Assembly (NCBI GenBank): GCA_035652335.1
Contig: DASRDZ010000007.1
Location: 1 to 64,000 of the forward strand
Reading direction: 5' to 3'
From: DASRDZ01 sp035652335
GTDB taxonomy: Bacteria; Chloroflexota; Dormibacteria; Aeolococcales; Aeolococcaceae
DNA: 64,000 bases
Shown: one piece after another, positions 53,712 through 62,720 of the stretch
How positions within the stretch are numbered: the stretch's first letter is position 1
Layout of the letters: each line of letters starts with the position of its first letter
Program-made: the position numbers and the translations under genes
Notes under the pieces: generated by a model
Told to the model about the DNA's origin: nothing
Seen by the model: the letters and a program-made list of their open reading frames with translations, nothing else
Databases searched by the model: none

Positions 53712-54680
53712 CGGGTCGAGGGCGGCGACTGCGGCGGCCGCGGGCAGGACGGCGTCGATGTGGCGGGCGCACTCGCCCGCGTAGAGGGGCGCGGCGTCGA
53801 CGGCGGCGTCAGGCTGCCCGGCGAGGGCGGGGTTGGGGCTGGGCGGCAGCCAGCCGCGCGACGCCAGCACGTCCGACGCCTCCATGGGGACGACGCGGCC
53901 CAGCGCCGCGCTGGCATGGCTCAGGGCGCGCATCCAGCGCGGCTCGCGCCCGGCGCGCAGCCAGCGCTCGGTCGCGGCGTTGGGCACGACGCGGTGGCGC
54001 AGCGGCCAGCCGAAGCCGAAGAGCGTGGTCTCCAGGGTCCGCTCGGCGCCGCAGACCCGCCGCTTGTAGGCCGGATGCGCGCTGCACTCCTCGGTGAGCA
54101 GGAAGCGGGTGCCGGCCACCACCGCCGCGGCACCCGCCGACATCGCCGCCCGCGCGCCGGCGCCGTCGTGGATGCCGCCGGCGGCGAGGACCGGCCGCCC
54201 GCCCGCGGTTTCCAGCGCATCTGGCAGGAACTCCAGGGTGGGCCGGACGCCGACGAGGTGGCCGCCGGCCTCACGACCCTGGGCGATCAGCCCGTCGGCG
54301 CCGTCGCGCAGGGCGCGCCTCGCCTCCGCAACCGTGCCCACCTGGTGCAGCACGACGATTCCGGCGCTGCGCAATCGTGCCACCGCCCACGGCATGAAGC
54401 CGAAGGACAGCACGCAGAGCGAGGCGCCGCCGTCGACGGCCGCGTCGACGTGGGCGCGGCGGGTGAAGGGGACGATGAGGTTGACGGCGACGGGGCGGGG
54501 CGCCACCCGGGTGGCGGCCCGGCGCAGCTCGGCGGCGAGCAGCCGCGGGGCCAGGATGCCCACCGTGCCCAGACCGCCGGCCGAGGACACCGCCGCGGCC
54601 AGCGGGGCCGTGGCGATGCCGCCACCCATCCCCGCCTGGACCACGGGGCGCTCCAGCCGGAGTCGGTCGAGCAGGTCCAC
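53703..54680 (-). CDS. Nitronate monooxygenase-like flavoprotein (2-nitropropane dioxygenase family)
   Basis: 325 residues from GTG 54680. FMN-binding TIM barrel: PVVQAGMGGGIATAPLAAAVS at the N-terminus, AQGREAGGHLVG near 140 (flavin phosphate contact region with the family His), AAGGIHDGAGARAAMSAGAAAVVAGTRFL near 170. The family oxidises nitronates, or reduces enoyl-type substrates (FabK-like). It converges with the dienelactone hydrolase gene and is divergent from the second thiolase/DUF35 module. Confidence 0.88.
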   Translation of the reverse strand: MDLLDRLRLERPVVQAGMGGGIATAPLAAAVSSAGGLGTVGILAPRLLAAELRRAATRVAPRPVAVNLIVPFTRRAHVDAAVDGGASLCVLSFGFMPWAVARLRSAGIVVLHQVGTVAEARRALRDGADGLIAQGREAGGHLVGVRPTLEFLPDALETAGGRPVLAAGGIHDGAGARAAMSAGAAAVVAGTRFLLTEECSAHPAYKRRVCGAERTLETTLFGFGWPLRHRVVPNAATERWLRAGREPRWMRALSHASAALGRVVPMEASDVLASRGWLPPSPNPALAGQPDAAVDAAPLYAGECARHIDAVLPAAAAVAALDPRG

Positions 54681-54810
54681 GGCCCGACATCATCGGCGTC
54701 CTGACCCCCTCGGCGCGAGGCCCGGGGCTCGCCGGGGTGCTGGCGAAACCGCTTCATGATGTCTACCATGTTCAGCGATACGGCGGGCTCGTCGGTTCGG
54801 AGGGTGACGC

Positions 54811-55257
54811 ATGACCGAGCTTCGCCGGCCGCAGCAGGTGCACCGGCCGCAGCCCGTGCCCAACGAGATGACCGCGCCCTTCTGGGACGCCGCGCGCCAG
54901 GGGGTGCTCGCCCTGCAGCGCTGCACCGGCTGCTCGCGCTTCCACCACCCTCCCCTGCCCTACTGCCCCGAATGCCACGCCAACAGCTTCGAGTACGCGC
55001 CCGTCAGCGGCCGCGGCACGGTGTGGAGCTACACGATCATGCGCCAGGCGCGCGTCGTCGGCTTCGAGGACATGATCCCCTACGCCGCCATGGCGGTGGA
55101 GATCGACGAGCAGCCCGGCCTGCTGGTGGTCGGCAACCTCGTCGAGGCCGACCCCGAGAGCGTCCACGTGGGCATGCGCGTCGAGGTGCGCTTCGAACCC
55201 ATCGGCGACGAGGGCATGATGCTGCCGCAGTTCGCCCCCGCAGTGGAGGGCGCCTGA
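54811..55257 (+). CDS. DUF35 OB-fold/zinc-ribbon partner protein (second module)
   Basis: 148 residues. Zinc ribbon CTGCSRFHHPPLPYCPEC (about 38-55) followed by the OB-fold (SGRGTVWSYTIMRQ onward). Same family as the gene at 47187 but with longer N-terminus. Its TGA overlaps the ATG of the thiolase-like gene by one base (TGATG), so the two are made as a pair. Confidence 0.9.
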   Translation: MTELRRPQQVHRPQPVPNEMTAPFWDAARQGVLALQRCTGCSRFHHPPLPYCPECHANSFEYAPVSGRGTVWSYTIMRQARVVGFEDMIPYAAMAVEIDEQPGLLVVGNLVEADPESVHVGMRVEVRFEPIGDEGMMLPQFAPAVEGA

Positions 55258-56441
55258 TGGCCATGCCGATCAGCAACAAGGTGGCCATCGTCGGCACGGG
55301 GTTCTCGCGCATCAGCCGGCACGCCGACGTCAGCCTGGGGCAGCTGGCGGTGGAGTCCTGCCAGCGCGCCGTCGAGGACGCCGGGCTGACCTTCGACGAC
55401 ATCGACGGCGTCAGCAACTACCCGCAGCCCAGCGGCATCGGCGTGGCGCCCATCGACGGGGTGGGCATCGTCACCGTCAACTACATGGTGAAGACGGCGC
55501 CGCTGCGCAACCTGCGCTGGAGCACCTCGATCACCCAGGGCACCATCACCTCGGCGCTCACCCAGGCGGTGCACGCGGTCGCCGCCGGCGCCTGCAACTA
55601 CGCGCTGGTCTGGCGTGCCATGCACGCGCCCAAGGGGCAGTTCGGCATCGCCAACGTGCGGGTGGCCACCGACGAGAACCAGTTCGTGGCGCCCTACGGC
55701 TTCGGCAACATCGTGATGATGTGGGCGCAGATCTACTCGCGCTACATGGCCAAGTACGGCCACACGCGCGAGAAGCACGCCACCTTCATCGTCAACAACC
55801 GCAGGAACGCCTCGATGAACCCGGAGGCGATCTTCTTCGAGAAGGCGATCGGACGCGACGACTACCTGACCAACACCATGGTCAGCGACCCGCTCAGCTA
55901 CCTCGACTGCGACATGCCCATCGACGGCTGCGGCGCGCTGGTGGTGACCAGCGCCGAGCGGGCGCGCGACCTGCCGGTGACCCCGGCGTACGTCACCGGA
56001 TGCACCTCGCTCGGCGTGCCGTACCAGCACGTCCCCGTCTTCAGCCTGGAGAACTTCGTCGAGTCGGGCAGGCGCCTCACCCAGACCACCTGGGAGAACG
56101 CCGGCATGGGCCCGGAGGACATCGACAGTCTCAACCTCTACGACGGCTTCAGCTTCATGCCGCTGCTCTGGCTGGAGATGTTCGGCTTCTGCGGCGAGGG
56201 CGAGGCCGGCGACTTCATCCAGGACGGCCGCATCGAGATCGGCGGCTCGCACCCGCTCAACACCTCGGGCGGTGCCCTGGGCATGGGCCGCCTGCACGGC
56301 ACGCCCCAGCTCATCGAGGCGGTGCGCCAGATCCAGGGTCGGTGCGGGCCGCGCCAGCTGCCCAAGGTCGAGACGGCCCTGGTCCACGCCGGTTCGTCGC
56401 TGCACGGCTCGGGCGCCTGCGTCCTCTCCAGGAACCCCTGA
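55257..56441 (+). CDS. SCP-x thiolase-like protein lacking the nucleophilic Cys (second module)
   Basis: 394 residues. VAIVGTGFSRIS, AVEDAGLTFDDIDGV, YLDCDMPIDGCGALVV, SHPLNTSGGALGMGRLHG and the final SSLHGSGACVLSR are SCP-x thiolase landmarks. The nucleophile position reads RWSTSITQGTITSAL, with no Cys, as in the first module. Expected to work with the overlapping DUF35 protein, by analogy with Ltp2-ChsH2 retro-aldolase. Gene order is reversed relative to the 45966-47594 pair. Confidence 0.87.
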   Translation: MAMPISNKVAIVGTGFSRISRHADVSLGQLAVESCQRAVEDAGLTFDDIDGVSNYPQPSGIGVAPIDGVGIVTVNYMVKTAPLRNLRWSTSITQGTITSALTQAVHAVAAGACNYALVWRAMHAPKGQFGIANVRVATDENQFVAPYGFGNIVMMWAQIYSRYMAKYGHTREKHATFIVNNRRNASMNPEAIFFEKAIGRDDYLTNTMVSDPLSYLDCDMPIDGCGALVVTSAERARDLPVTPAYVTGCTSLGVPYQHVPVFSLENFVESGRRLTQTTWENAGMGPEDIDSLNLYDGFSFMPLLWLEMFGFCGEGEAGDFIQDGRIEIGGSHPLNTSGGALGMGRLHGTPQLIEAVRQIQGRCGPRQLPKVETALVHAGSSLHGSGACVLSRNP

Positions 56442-56537
56442 CCGCCGCCGCCGCCCGGGGCGCCCGCCGATGACTTTCGCGGTGCAGCTTCGTCACCATG
56501 CCTGACGCCACAGGCACTGACGCAAGGAGCACACGAG

Positions 56538-57329
56538 ATGGCACGCACCGAGCAGCACCCCAAGGGAGCCCCCTGCTGGGTCGACCTCAGCACCAGCGAC
56601 ACGGCGCGGGCGCGCGACTTCTACACGGCCCTCTTCGGCTGGACCGCCGAGGAGCCCGACGCCGCCCACGGCGGCTACTTCAGCTTCCTCAAGGACGGCG
56701 TGCGCGTCGCCGGCTGCATGGGCCGGGCGCCCGGGCAGGAGGGGCCTGACGTGTGGGTCGTGCACCTCTCCACCCCTGACGCGCGCCGGACGCTCGAGGA
56801 CGCGAAGGCGCACGGCGGCCAGGTGATCGTCGACGCCATGGACGTCGACGACCTCGGCACCATGTCGCTGATCCTCGACCCCTCGGGCGCGCCCGTCGGC
56901 GCCTGGCAGCCGGGCACGCACAAGGGCTTCGGCGTCGCCTACGAGAGCGGCGCGCCGGCCTGGTTCGAGCTGCACACCCGGGACTACGCCAGGGCGGTCG
57001 ACTTCTACCGCGACGTCTTCGGCTGGCAGACGGTCACCGCCAGCGACAGCGACGAGCTGCGCTACACCCTGCTGCAGCCGGGCGAGACCCAGCTGGCCGG
57101 GATCATGGACGACACGCCGCACACGCCCGACACGGTGCCCTCGCACTGGACGGTGTACTTCGGCGTCGCCGACGCCGACGCCGCCGTGGCCAGGATCCGC
57201 GAGATGGGCGGCACCATCCTCATGGAGCCGATGGACACGCCGTACGGGCGCCTCGCCGCCGCCGTCGACCCCACCGGCGCGTCGTTCAACCTGATGCAGG
57301 CGACGCCCGCCATGGCCATGGGGCACTGA
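56538..57329 (+). CDS. Double VOC (glyoxalase-like) domain protein
   Basis: 263 residues with AAGGAG before ATG 56538. Two VOC units: about 11-120 (PCWVDLSTSDTARARDFYTALFGW) and about 140-258 (PAWFELHTRDYARAVDFYRDVFGW). This tandem form is common in high-GC soil bacteria as hydroxylase or antibiotic-binding-like proteins; no specific reaction can be assigned. Confidence 0.9.
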   Translation: MARTEQHPKGAPCWVDLSTSDTARARDFYTALFGWTAEEPDAAHGGYFSFLKDGVRVAGCMGRAPGQEGPDVWVVHLSTPDARRTLEDAKAHGGQVIVDAMDVDDLGTMSLILDPSGAPVGAWQPGTHKGFGVAYESGAPAWFELHTRDYARAVDFYRDVFGWQTVTASDSDELRYTLLQPGETQLAGIMDDTPHTPDTVPSHWTVYFGVADADAAVARIREMGGTILMEPMDTPYGRLAAAVDPTGASFNLMQATPAMAMGH

Positions 57330-57356
57330 TCTCCGGAGCAGTGCCAGACTGACCGG

Positions 57357-58328
57357 ATGGCCGGCGACGACGCGCTCGACGGGGTGGCCTTCACCAATCT
57401 CGACGAGCCCCTCTTCCCCGAGGCGGACGCCAGCAAGCGCGACCTCGTCGACTACCTCGACGCCGTCGCCGGCCTCCTCATCCCCGAGCTGCGCGACCGG
57501 CCGCTGTCGGTGATCCGCGTGCTGCGCGGGCAGGCGCCCTTCATGCAGAAGAACGTGCCCGCCTACGCCCCGCCGTGGGTGCGCACCGTGCGGCTCTGGG
57601 CGGAGACCTCGAAGCGCGACGTGTCGTATGCGCTGTGCAACGACCGCCGCACGCTGATGTGGTTCGCCAACCAGCGCGCCGTCGAGTATCACCCGGCGCT
57701 GGTGCGCGTCGACCACCTCGAGGCGCCGACGCATCTCGTCATGGACCTCGACCCGCCGCATGCCGGGGGCTTCGAGGCGGCGGTGCAGGCCGCCCACCTC
57801 GTTCGCGAGACGCTCGCCGGCCTGCATCTCGCCGGTGCGGTGAAGACCAGCGGCGCCAAGGGCGTGCACGTCTTCGTCCCGGTGGCGGAGGCGAGCGTCG
57901 AGGACGTCGCCGCCGCGGCCCGGGCCATCGCCGCGCGGGCGGAGCGGCTCGATCCCGCGCTGGCCACCACCGCCTTCATGAAGGAGGGCCGCGGCGGCAG
58001 GGTGTTCCTCGACTCGACGCGGGTGGGCTGGGCCACGGTGGTGGCGGCCTACAGCCCGCGGGCGCGGCCCGGCGTGCCCGTCTCATTCCCGGTGGCCTGG
58101 GAGGACCTCGACCGCGTGGCGCCCGGCGACTTCACCGTCCACACCGCCGTGCGGCTGCTCGCCGGCCGCGACCCCTGGGTCGAGCTGATGCCCCGACCCC
58201 AGGTCCTTCCTGCCGATATCATCGCGGAGGGCCGGGCCATCCCCCTGGCTCGCGTGCAGGCGATGCACGAGGGCAGGCGGAGGGCGCGGCTGCGCCGCAG
58301 CGGAGAGGGAGAGACGCCACCAGCATGA
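57357..58328 (+). CDS. Stand-alone LigD-type polymerase/primase (PolDom)
   Basis: 323 residues. Archaeo-eukaryotic primase fold as in the polymerase domain of LigD: PFMQKN near 62, TLMWFANQ near 100, the catalytic acidic motif HLVMDLDPP near 128, SGAKGVHVFVP near 165 and the later VGWATVVAAYSPRARPG. Extends or fills ends during non-homologous end joining. No Ku or ligase gene is in the window. Its TGA overlaps the ATG of the GntR gene (ATGA). Confidence 0.9.
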   Translation: MAGDDALDGVAFTNLDEPLFPEADASKRDLVDYLDAVAGLLIPELRDRPLSVIRVLRGQAPFMQKNVPAYAPPWVRTVRLWAETSKRDVSYALCNDRRTLMWFANQRAVEYHPALVRVDHLEAPTHLVMDLDPPHAGGFEAAVQAAHLVRETLAGLHLAGAVKTSGAKGVHVFVPVAEASVEDVAAAARAIAARAERLDPALATTAFMKEGRGGRVFLDSTRVGWATVVAAYSPRARPGVPVSFPVAWEDLDRVAPGDFTVHTAVRLLAGRDPWVELMPRPQVLPADIIAEGRAIPLARVQAMHEGRRRARLRRSGEGETPPA

Positions 58329-59056
58329 GAGACCGCGCGGGCTCGGCGAGCAACGGGCGCGGGCCGAAGAAGGCTGAGGCGCTGGCGCGCCTGCTCCTGG
58401 AGCGCGGGCTCGAGGAGGGCAGCCCGCTTCCCCCCGAGATGGCGCTGTGCGCCGAGTACCGGGTGGGGCGCAACACCGTGCGCGAGGCGCAGCGCATCCT
58501 CGAGGTGCACGGCGCGCTCGACATCAACACGGGCTTCGGCGGCGGCGCGCAGGTGACCGTGCCCGACAGCCGCGACCACGCGCGGATCGCCGCCTTCTAC
58601 TTCCGCGCCGCCGGGGTGCGCATGCACCAGCTCACCGAGGCGCGCCTGGTCATGGAGCCGCTCTCGGCGGGACTGGCGGCCCGCCGGCGCACGCCCGAGG
58701 ACGAGGAGGCGCTGCGCAGGACCCTGGAGGTGCTGGCCCGGCGCCGCGCGGGCCCCGACAACCCCGAGTTCCTCAGCGCCGGCCGCGAGTTCCACCAGCT
58801 GATCAGCACCATCTCGGGCAACCCGGTGATCAGCCTCTTCTCGATGGCGCTGGTGCACATGGTCGTCGACCGCGCCGGCCTGGTGTATCCCGAGCACCTG
58901 CGCGAGGATGTGGTGGAGGCGCACCTCGGCATCGGCCGCGCCATCCTCAACGGCAACGCGGCGCGCGCCGAGCGGTTGATGCGCGAGCACATCCTGGAGT
59001 CCGACGCCAGGGTGTGGGAGACGCTGGGACGGAACGAGGCGCTCTCCTGGCGCTGA
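58325..59056 (+). CDS. GntR-family (FadR subfamily) transcriptional regulator
   Basis: 243 residues. N-terminal winged helix (about 14-80): LPPEMALCAEYRVGRNTVREAQRILEVHGAL; C-terminal FCD domain (about 95-235) with LTEARLVMEPLSAGLAA and EFHQLISTISGNPVI and HLGIGRAILNG, where FCD proteins bind a metal and an organic acid or acyl-CoA. Located just before an amidohydrolase/CoA transferase operon, so likely its regulator; may also act on the similar upstream sites of the other amidohydrolase genes. Confidence 0.9.
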   Translation: MRDRAGSASNGRGPKKAEALARLLLERGLEEGSPLPPEMALCAEYRVGRNTVREAQRILEVHGALDINTGFGGGAQVTVPDSRDHARIAAFYFRAAGVRMHQLTEARLVMEPLSAGLAARRRTPEDEEALRRTLEVLARRRAGPDNPEFLSAGREFHQLISTISGNPVISLFSMALVHMVVDRAGLVYPEHLREDVVEAHLGIGRAILNGNAARAERLMREHILESDARVWETLGRNEALSWR

Positions 59057-59128
59057 GATGCGCCCTCGGCGGCGTCGGGGCGCACCCTCGCCGCGCTTGA
59101 CCGTCCCTCCGTCCCTATCTACTATCCA

Positions 59129-59141
59129 TATCCTATTCATA
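59129..59141. promoter_or_regulatory. TATCCT-N3-CATA site upstream of the second amidohydrolase paralogue
   Basis: TATCCTATTCATA in an AT-rich island (59115-59147) 24 bases before ATG 59165. Shares its pattern with 47631-47643. Possible GntR operator or promoter element; a CGGAGGA Shine-Dalgarno follows at 59147. Confidence 0.4.
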
Positions 59142-59164
59142 GATTTCCGGAGGACGGCTCTGCG

Positions 59165-60331
59165 ATGGCCGTGAGCTCGAAGCTGCGCATCCTCTCCGCC
59201 GACTCGCACATCTGCGAGCCCGGCGACCTCTGGACGGGCTACGTCGAGCCCCGCTTCCGCGACCGCGCCCCGCGCATCGTCGAGGACCCCGAGAAGGGCG
59301 ACATCTGGCGGGCCGAGGGGCTGAACCTGCCCAACATCGCGGCCATGGGCGGGGCGGGACGCACCTCCGAGCAGGTGGCCATCAAGCCCAAGTTCGAGCG
59401 CGACATCGTGCGGGGCGGCTGGGACCCCGAGCAGCGCCTCAAGGACATGGACGAGGGCGGCGTCGACGCCCAGATCCTCTTCCCCACCGCGGGCTTCTGG
59501 CTCTACGGGCTCGACGACCCCGACCTGCTGCGCGCCTGCTTCGTCGCCTGGAACAACTGGGTGCGCGACTTCTGCCGTGGCAAGGAGGACCGCCTGCGCG
59601 GCGTCGCCTTCCTCTCCGTCGACGACGTGCAGTGGGCCGTCGCCGAGATGAAGCGCTGCAAGGAGATGGGCCTGGTGGCGGCCAACATCCCGCTGGTGCC
59701 GCTGGGCGCGCCCTACAGCGACCTCACCTACGAGCCGCTCTGGTCGGCCGCCGAGGATCTGGACATGCCGCTGACCAGCCACACCGGCTCGGTGCGCGGG
59801 CCGAGCAACATCGCCCGCCAGCCCGACGCCTTCGCCGAGCGCTTCATCCCCCTGGCGGAGCGTTCCTGGAAGGTGGCGGCCAGCACCGGGGTGGCGAGTC
59901 CGCAGGTGCCGCAGATGGTCAACGAGCTGATCCTCACCGGCGTCGTGGAGCGGCATCCCAGGCTGCGCATCATCCCCACCGAGTTCGACGCCGGCTGGGC
60001 TGCGTTCTGGATCGACAAGCTGGACCAGACGCTGGTCTTCGACCGCAGCAAGCGCTACGTGCGCAGGTGGGACCTGACGCCCAGCGAGCTGTTCCGCCGC
60101 AACTTCGCGCTCACCTTCATCAACGACAAGACCGCGGTGGCGGCGCGCGACATCATCGGCCTGGAGAACATCCTCTGGTCCGACGACTTCCCGCACACCA
60201 GCGAGGGGCTCTGGAAGAACACCGACTACGTCTTCCACCGCCTCTTCGACGAGGGCGGCGTCCCGGACGCGGAGCGGCGCCAGATCCTCGGCGAGAACAT
60301 GACCCGGATCTTCCACTGCTTCGAGGCCTAG
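59165..60331 (+). CDS. Amidohydrolase-2 family protein (paralogue B)
   Basis: 388 residues. LSADSHICEPGDLW near 9, SHTGSVRG near 204, ILWSDDFPHTSEG near 337, terminal NMTRIFHCFEA. Duplicate of the gene at 47682 with the same start and end motifs. Its stop lies inside the Shine-Dalgarno region (TAGGAGG) of the CoA transferase gene, so both are in one operon. Confidence 0.9.
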   Translation: MAVSSKLRILSADSHICEPGDLWTGYVEPRFRDRAPRIVEDPEKGDIWRAEGLNLPNIAAMGGAGRTSEQVAIKPKFERDIVRGGWDPEQRLKDMDEGGVDAQILFPTAGFWLYGLDDPDLLRACFVAWNNWVRDFCRGKEDRLRGVAFLSVDDVQWAVAEMKRCKEMGLVAANIPLVPLGAPYSDLTYEPLWSAAEDLDMPLTSHTGSVRGPSNIARQPDAFAERFIPLAERSWKVAASTGVASPQVPQMVNELILTGVVERHPRLRIIPTEFDAGWAAFWIDKLDQTLVFDRSKRYVRRWDLTPSELFRRNFALTFINDKTAVAARDIIGLENILWSDDFPHTSEGLWKNTDYVFHRLFDEGGVPDAERRQILGENMTRIFHCFEA

Positions 60332-60342
60332 GAGGCGACACC

Positions 60343-62688
60343 ATGGCCGGACCGCTCGAGGGAATCCGCGTCTTCGACTGGACGGGATACGGCGTGGGGC
60401 CGTTCTCCACCAGCGTGCTCGGTGCGCTGGGGGCCGAGGTGATCAAGATCGAGCAGCCGCCGGGGGAGATCGTCACCCGATCCGGCAACGCGCAGGCGCC
60501 GGGCGGGACGATCAACGGCTACGAGGCCTTCTACCTCAACTTCAACATGAACAAGAAGCTCCTCCTGCTCAACCTCAAGGACGAGGCGGACAGGGAGAGG
60601 GCGTTCGCGCTGCTGCGCACCTGCGACGTCTTCGTCAACAACCTGCGCTTCGGCGTGCCCGCCAAGCTGGGCTTCGGCTACGAGCAGGTGCGCCGCGTCA
60701 ACCCGCGCATCGTCTACTGCGTCAGCACCGCCTGGGGCAGCAGCGGGCCGATGGCCCCGGTGGGCGGCAGCGACGGCGTCTGCCAGTGCTTCTGCGGCTG
60801 GACCAGCATCACCGGCGCGCCCGGCGGTCGCGGTGAGTACCTGCGCTACCAGGGCCAGATCGACCTCAACACCAGCATCTACATCGCCGCCTCCATCCTC
60901 CAGGCGCTGGTGGCGCGCGACCGCACAGGCCTTGGCCAGGCGGTCGACATCAACATGCCCGCCACCGCCATCGCCATGCAGTCGACGCGCCTCGCCGAGT
61001 ACCTCGCCACCGGCGAGCAGCCGCTGCCGTTGGGCAGCGCCAGCGCCACCACCGCGCCGCACCAGGCCTTCCGCAGCGGGGACAACGTCTGGCTGGCCGT
61101 CGGCGTCGTCGACGACGGGCAGTGGCTGGCCCTGTGCCGCGCCCTGGAGGCGCCCGAGCTGGCCGCCGACTCGCGCTACGCGAGCAACGCCGGCCGTGTC
61201 CAGCACCGTGAGGAGCTGGCCGCGGCGCTGCAGGAGATCTTCGCCAGGCGGCCGGTCATCTGGTGGAGCACGCAGCTCACCCGGCACAACGTGCCGCACA
61301 GCCGCTTCTGGGACTTCGAGACGCTGACCCTGCATCCCCAGGTGCGCGAGAACGAGCATCTCATCCGCATCGACACCGGCAAGGCCGGCACCGTCTGGAC
61401 CGGCGGCCCGCCCTGGAAGTTCGAGAAGACGCCGGCGCGGATGGAGCGCAACCCCTGGCCCGACGAGGAGCAATCCGCCCTGCTGCTCGACGGCCTCCCC
61501 GCCGCGACGCCGGCCGAGCCGAACGGCTCAGCGGCGGCCGTCGACGGCGGTCCGTTGCACGGGCTCCACGTCGTCGAGATCGCCCAGGGCATCATCGGCC
61601 CCTACTGCGGCGCGCTGCTCGCCGACGGCGGCGCCGACGTGATCAAGGTGGAGCCGCAGGGCGGCGACCACCTGCGCGCCGCGGGACCGCCCTTCGTGGG
61701 CGAGGACAGCGTCACCTTCCAGACGCTCAACCGCAACAAGCGCGGCGTCACCGACGCGGGCCAGCGCCTCGAGGACCTGGTGCGCTGGGCCGACGTCGTC
61801 GTCTGCGACCACGGCGACCCGGCGGAGTCGCTGCAGTCGCTCAACCCGCGCGCCGTCTGGTGCAGCGTCAGCCCCTACGGAGAGAACGGCCCGCTCGCGG
61901 ACATGCCCGCGTCGGAGCTGGTGCTGCAGGCGATGAGCAACATCTGGGCGGGCCTCGGCGTTCCCGGTGAGGAGCCGCGCCGGCTGGGCGCGGACAAGGT
62001 GAGCATCGACGCCGGCGTCTTCGCCTTCCAGGCGGTGCTCGCCGCGCTGCACGCGCGCGAGCGCAGCGGTGAGGGGCAGCGCGTGGCGGTGAGCGCGCTG
62101 GGCGGCATCCTCTACCTCAAGGGCATGCACTGGGTGCCCTACAGCAACCCGGACCACTGGCCCTCGATCCGCGGCTACGGCGGCCACGCGCTGCGCGTCT
62201 TCACCGACCCGCCCAACCACGGGTACGCCACCAAGGACCTGGCGGTGATGCTGCAGTCGTTGGACGCCAACGAGCAGGACTTCCGCGAGTTGCTCGACGA
62301 CCTCGGCATCGCCGCCGAGGGGGCCGAGATGACCTTCCGCGTCCAGGACGATCCGCGCAAGCACTACGGCTCGCTGGAGAACATGCCCATCTGGGAGAAG
62401 GCCTTCGCCACGCGGAGCTTCGCCGAGCTGGACTCGATCTTCGCCCGCCACAACTGGAACATCTTCCCCTACAACGACTACGACAGCCTCTTCGCCCATC
62501 CCCAGACGACGACGCTGGACATGGTGCGGGAGTACCGGCATCCGTCGGCCGGGTCGGTGCGCGTCATCTCGACGCCGTGGCGCTACTCGGCGACCCCGGA
62601 GAGCCGGGACTACCGGCCGGCGCCGCTCCTCGGCCAGCACGACGGCGAGGTCGCCGAGATGCTGGCCGCGGAGCGAGCGCCGGTCTGA
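60343..62688 (+). CDS. Tandem class III (CaiB/BaiF) CoA transferase
   Basis: 781 residues, two family III CoA transferase halves in one chain: about 1-385 (LEGIRVFDWTGYGVGPFSTSVLGALGAEVIKIEQ) and about 400-781 (LHGLHVVEIAQGIIGPYCGALLADGGADVIKVE). Each half has an Asp in the place of the catalytic residue (YQGQIDLNTS near 172; DKVSIDAGVF near 553). Transfers CoA between carboxylic acids via an aspartyl-CoA anhydride, activating a substrate without ATP. These enzymes normally are interlocked dimers of single-unit chains; the fusion supplies both. Follows the amidohydrolase after 11 bases. Confidence 0.92.
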   Translation: MAGPLEGIRVFDWTGYGVGPFSTSVLGALGAEVIKIEQPPGEIVTRSGNAQAPGGTINGYEAFYLNFNMNKKLLLLNLKDEADRERAFALLRTCDVFVNNLRFGVPAKLGFGYEQVRRVNPRIVYCVSTAWGSSGPMAPVGGSDGVCQCFCGWTSITGAPGGRGEYLRYQGQIDLNTSIYIAASILQALVARDRTGLGQAVDINMPATAIAMQSTRLAEYLATGEQPLPLGSASATTAPHQAFRSGDNVWLAVGVVDDGQWLALCRALEAPELAADSRYASNAGRVQHREELAAALQEIFARRPVIWWSTQLTRHNVPHSRFWDFETLTLHPQVRENEHLIRIDTGKAGTVWTGGPPWKFEKTPARMERNPWPDEEQSALLLDGLPAATPAEPNGSAAAVDGGPLHGLHVVEIAQGIIGPYCGALLADGGADVIKVEPQGGDHLRAAGPPFVGEDSVTFQTLNRNKRGVTDAGQRLEDLVRWADVVVCDHGDPAESLQSLNPRAVWCSVSPYGENGPLADMPASELVLQAMSNIWAGLGVPGEEPRRLGADKVSIDAGVFAFQAVLAALHARERSGEGQRVAVSALGGILYLKGMHWVPYSNPDHWPSIRGYGGHALRVFTDPPNHGYATKDLAVMLQSLDANEQDFRELLDDLGIAAEGAEMTFRVQDDPRKHYGSLENMPIWEKAFATRSFAELDSIFARHNWNIFPYNDYDSLFAHPQTTTLDMVREYRHPSAGSVRVISTPWRYSATPESRDYRPAPLLGQHDGEVAEMLAAERAPV

Positions 62689-62696
62689 CGCCCGGG

Positions 62697-62720
62697 GGGC
62701 GGCTGAGCTCTCAGCCGCCC
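62697..62720. terminator. Bidirectional terminator hairpin between convergent genes
   Basis: GGGCGGCTGA (62697-62706) pairs perfectly with TCAGCCGCCC (62711-62720) over GCTC. The right arm includes the stop codon of the leftward lipoprotein gene. Confidence 0.6.
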
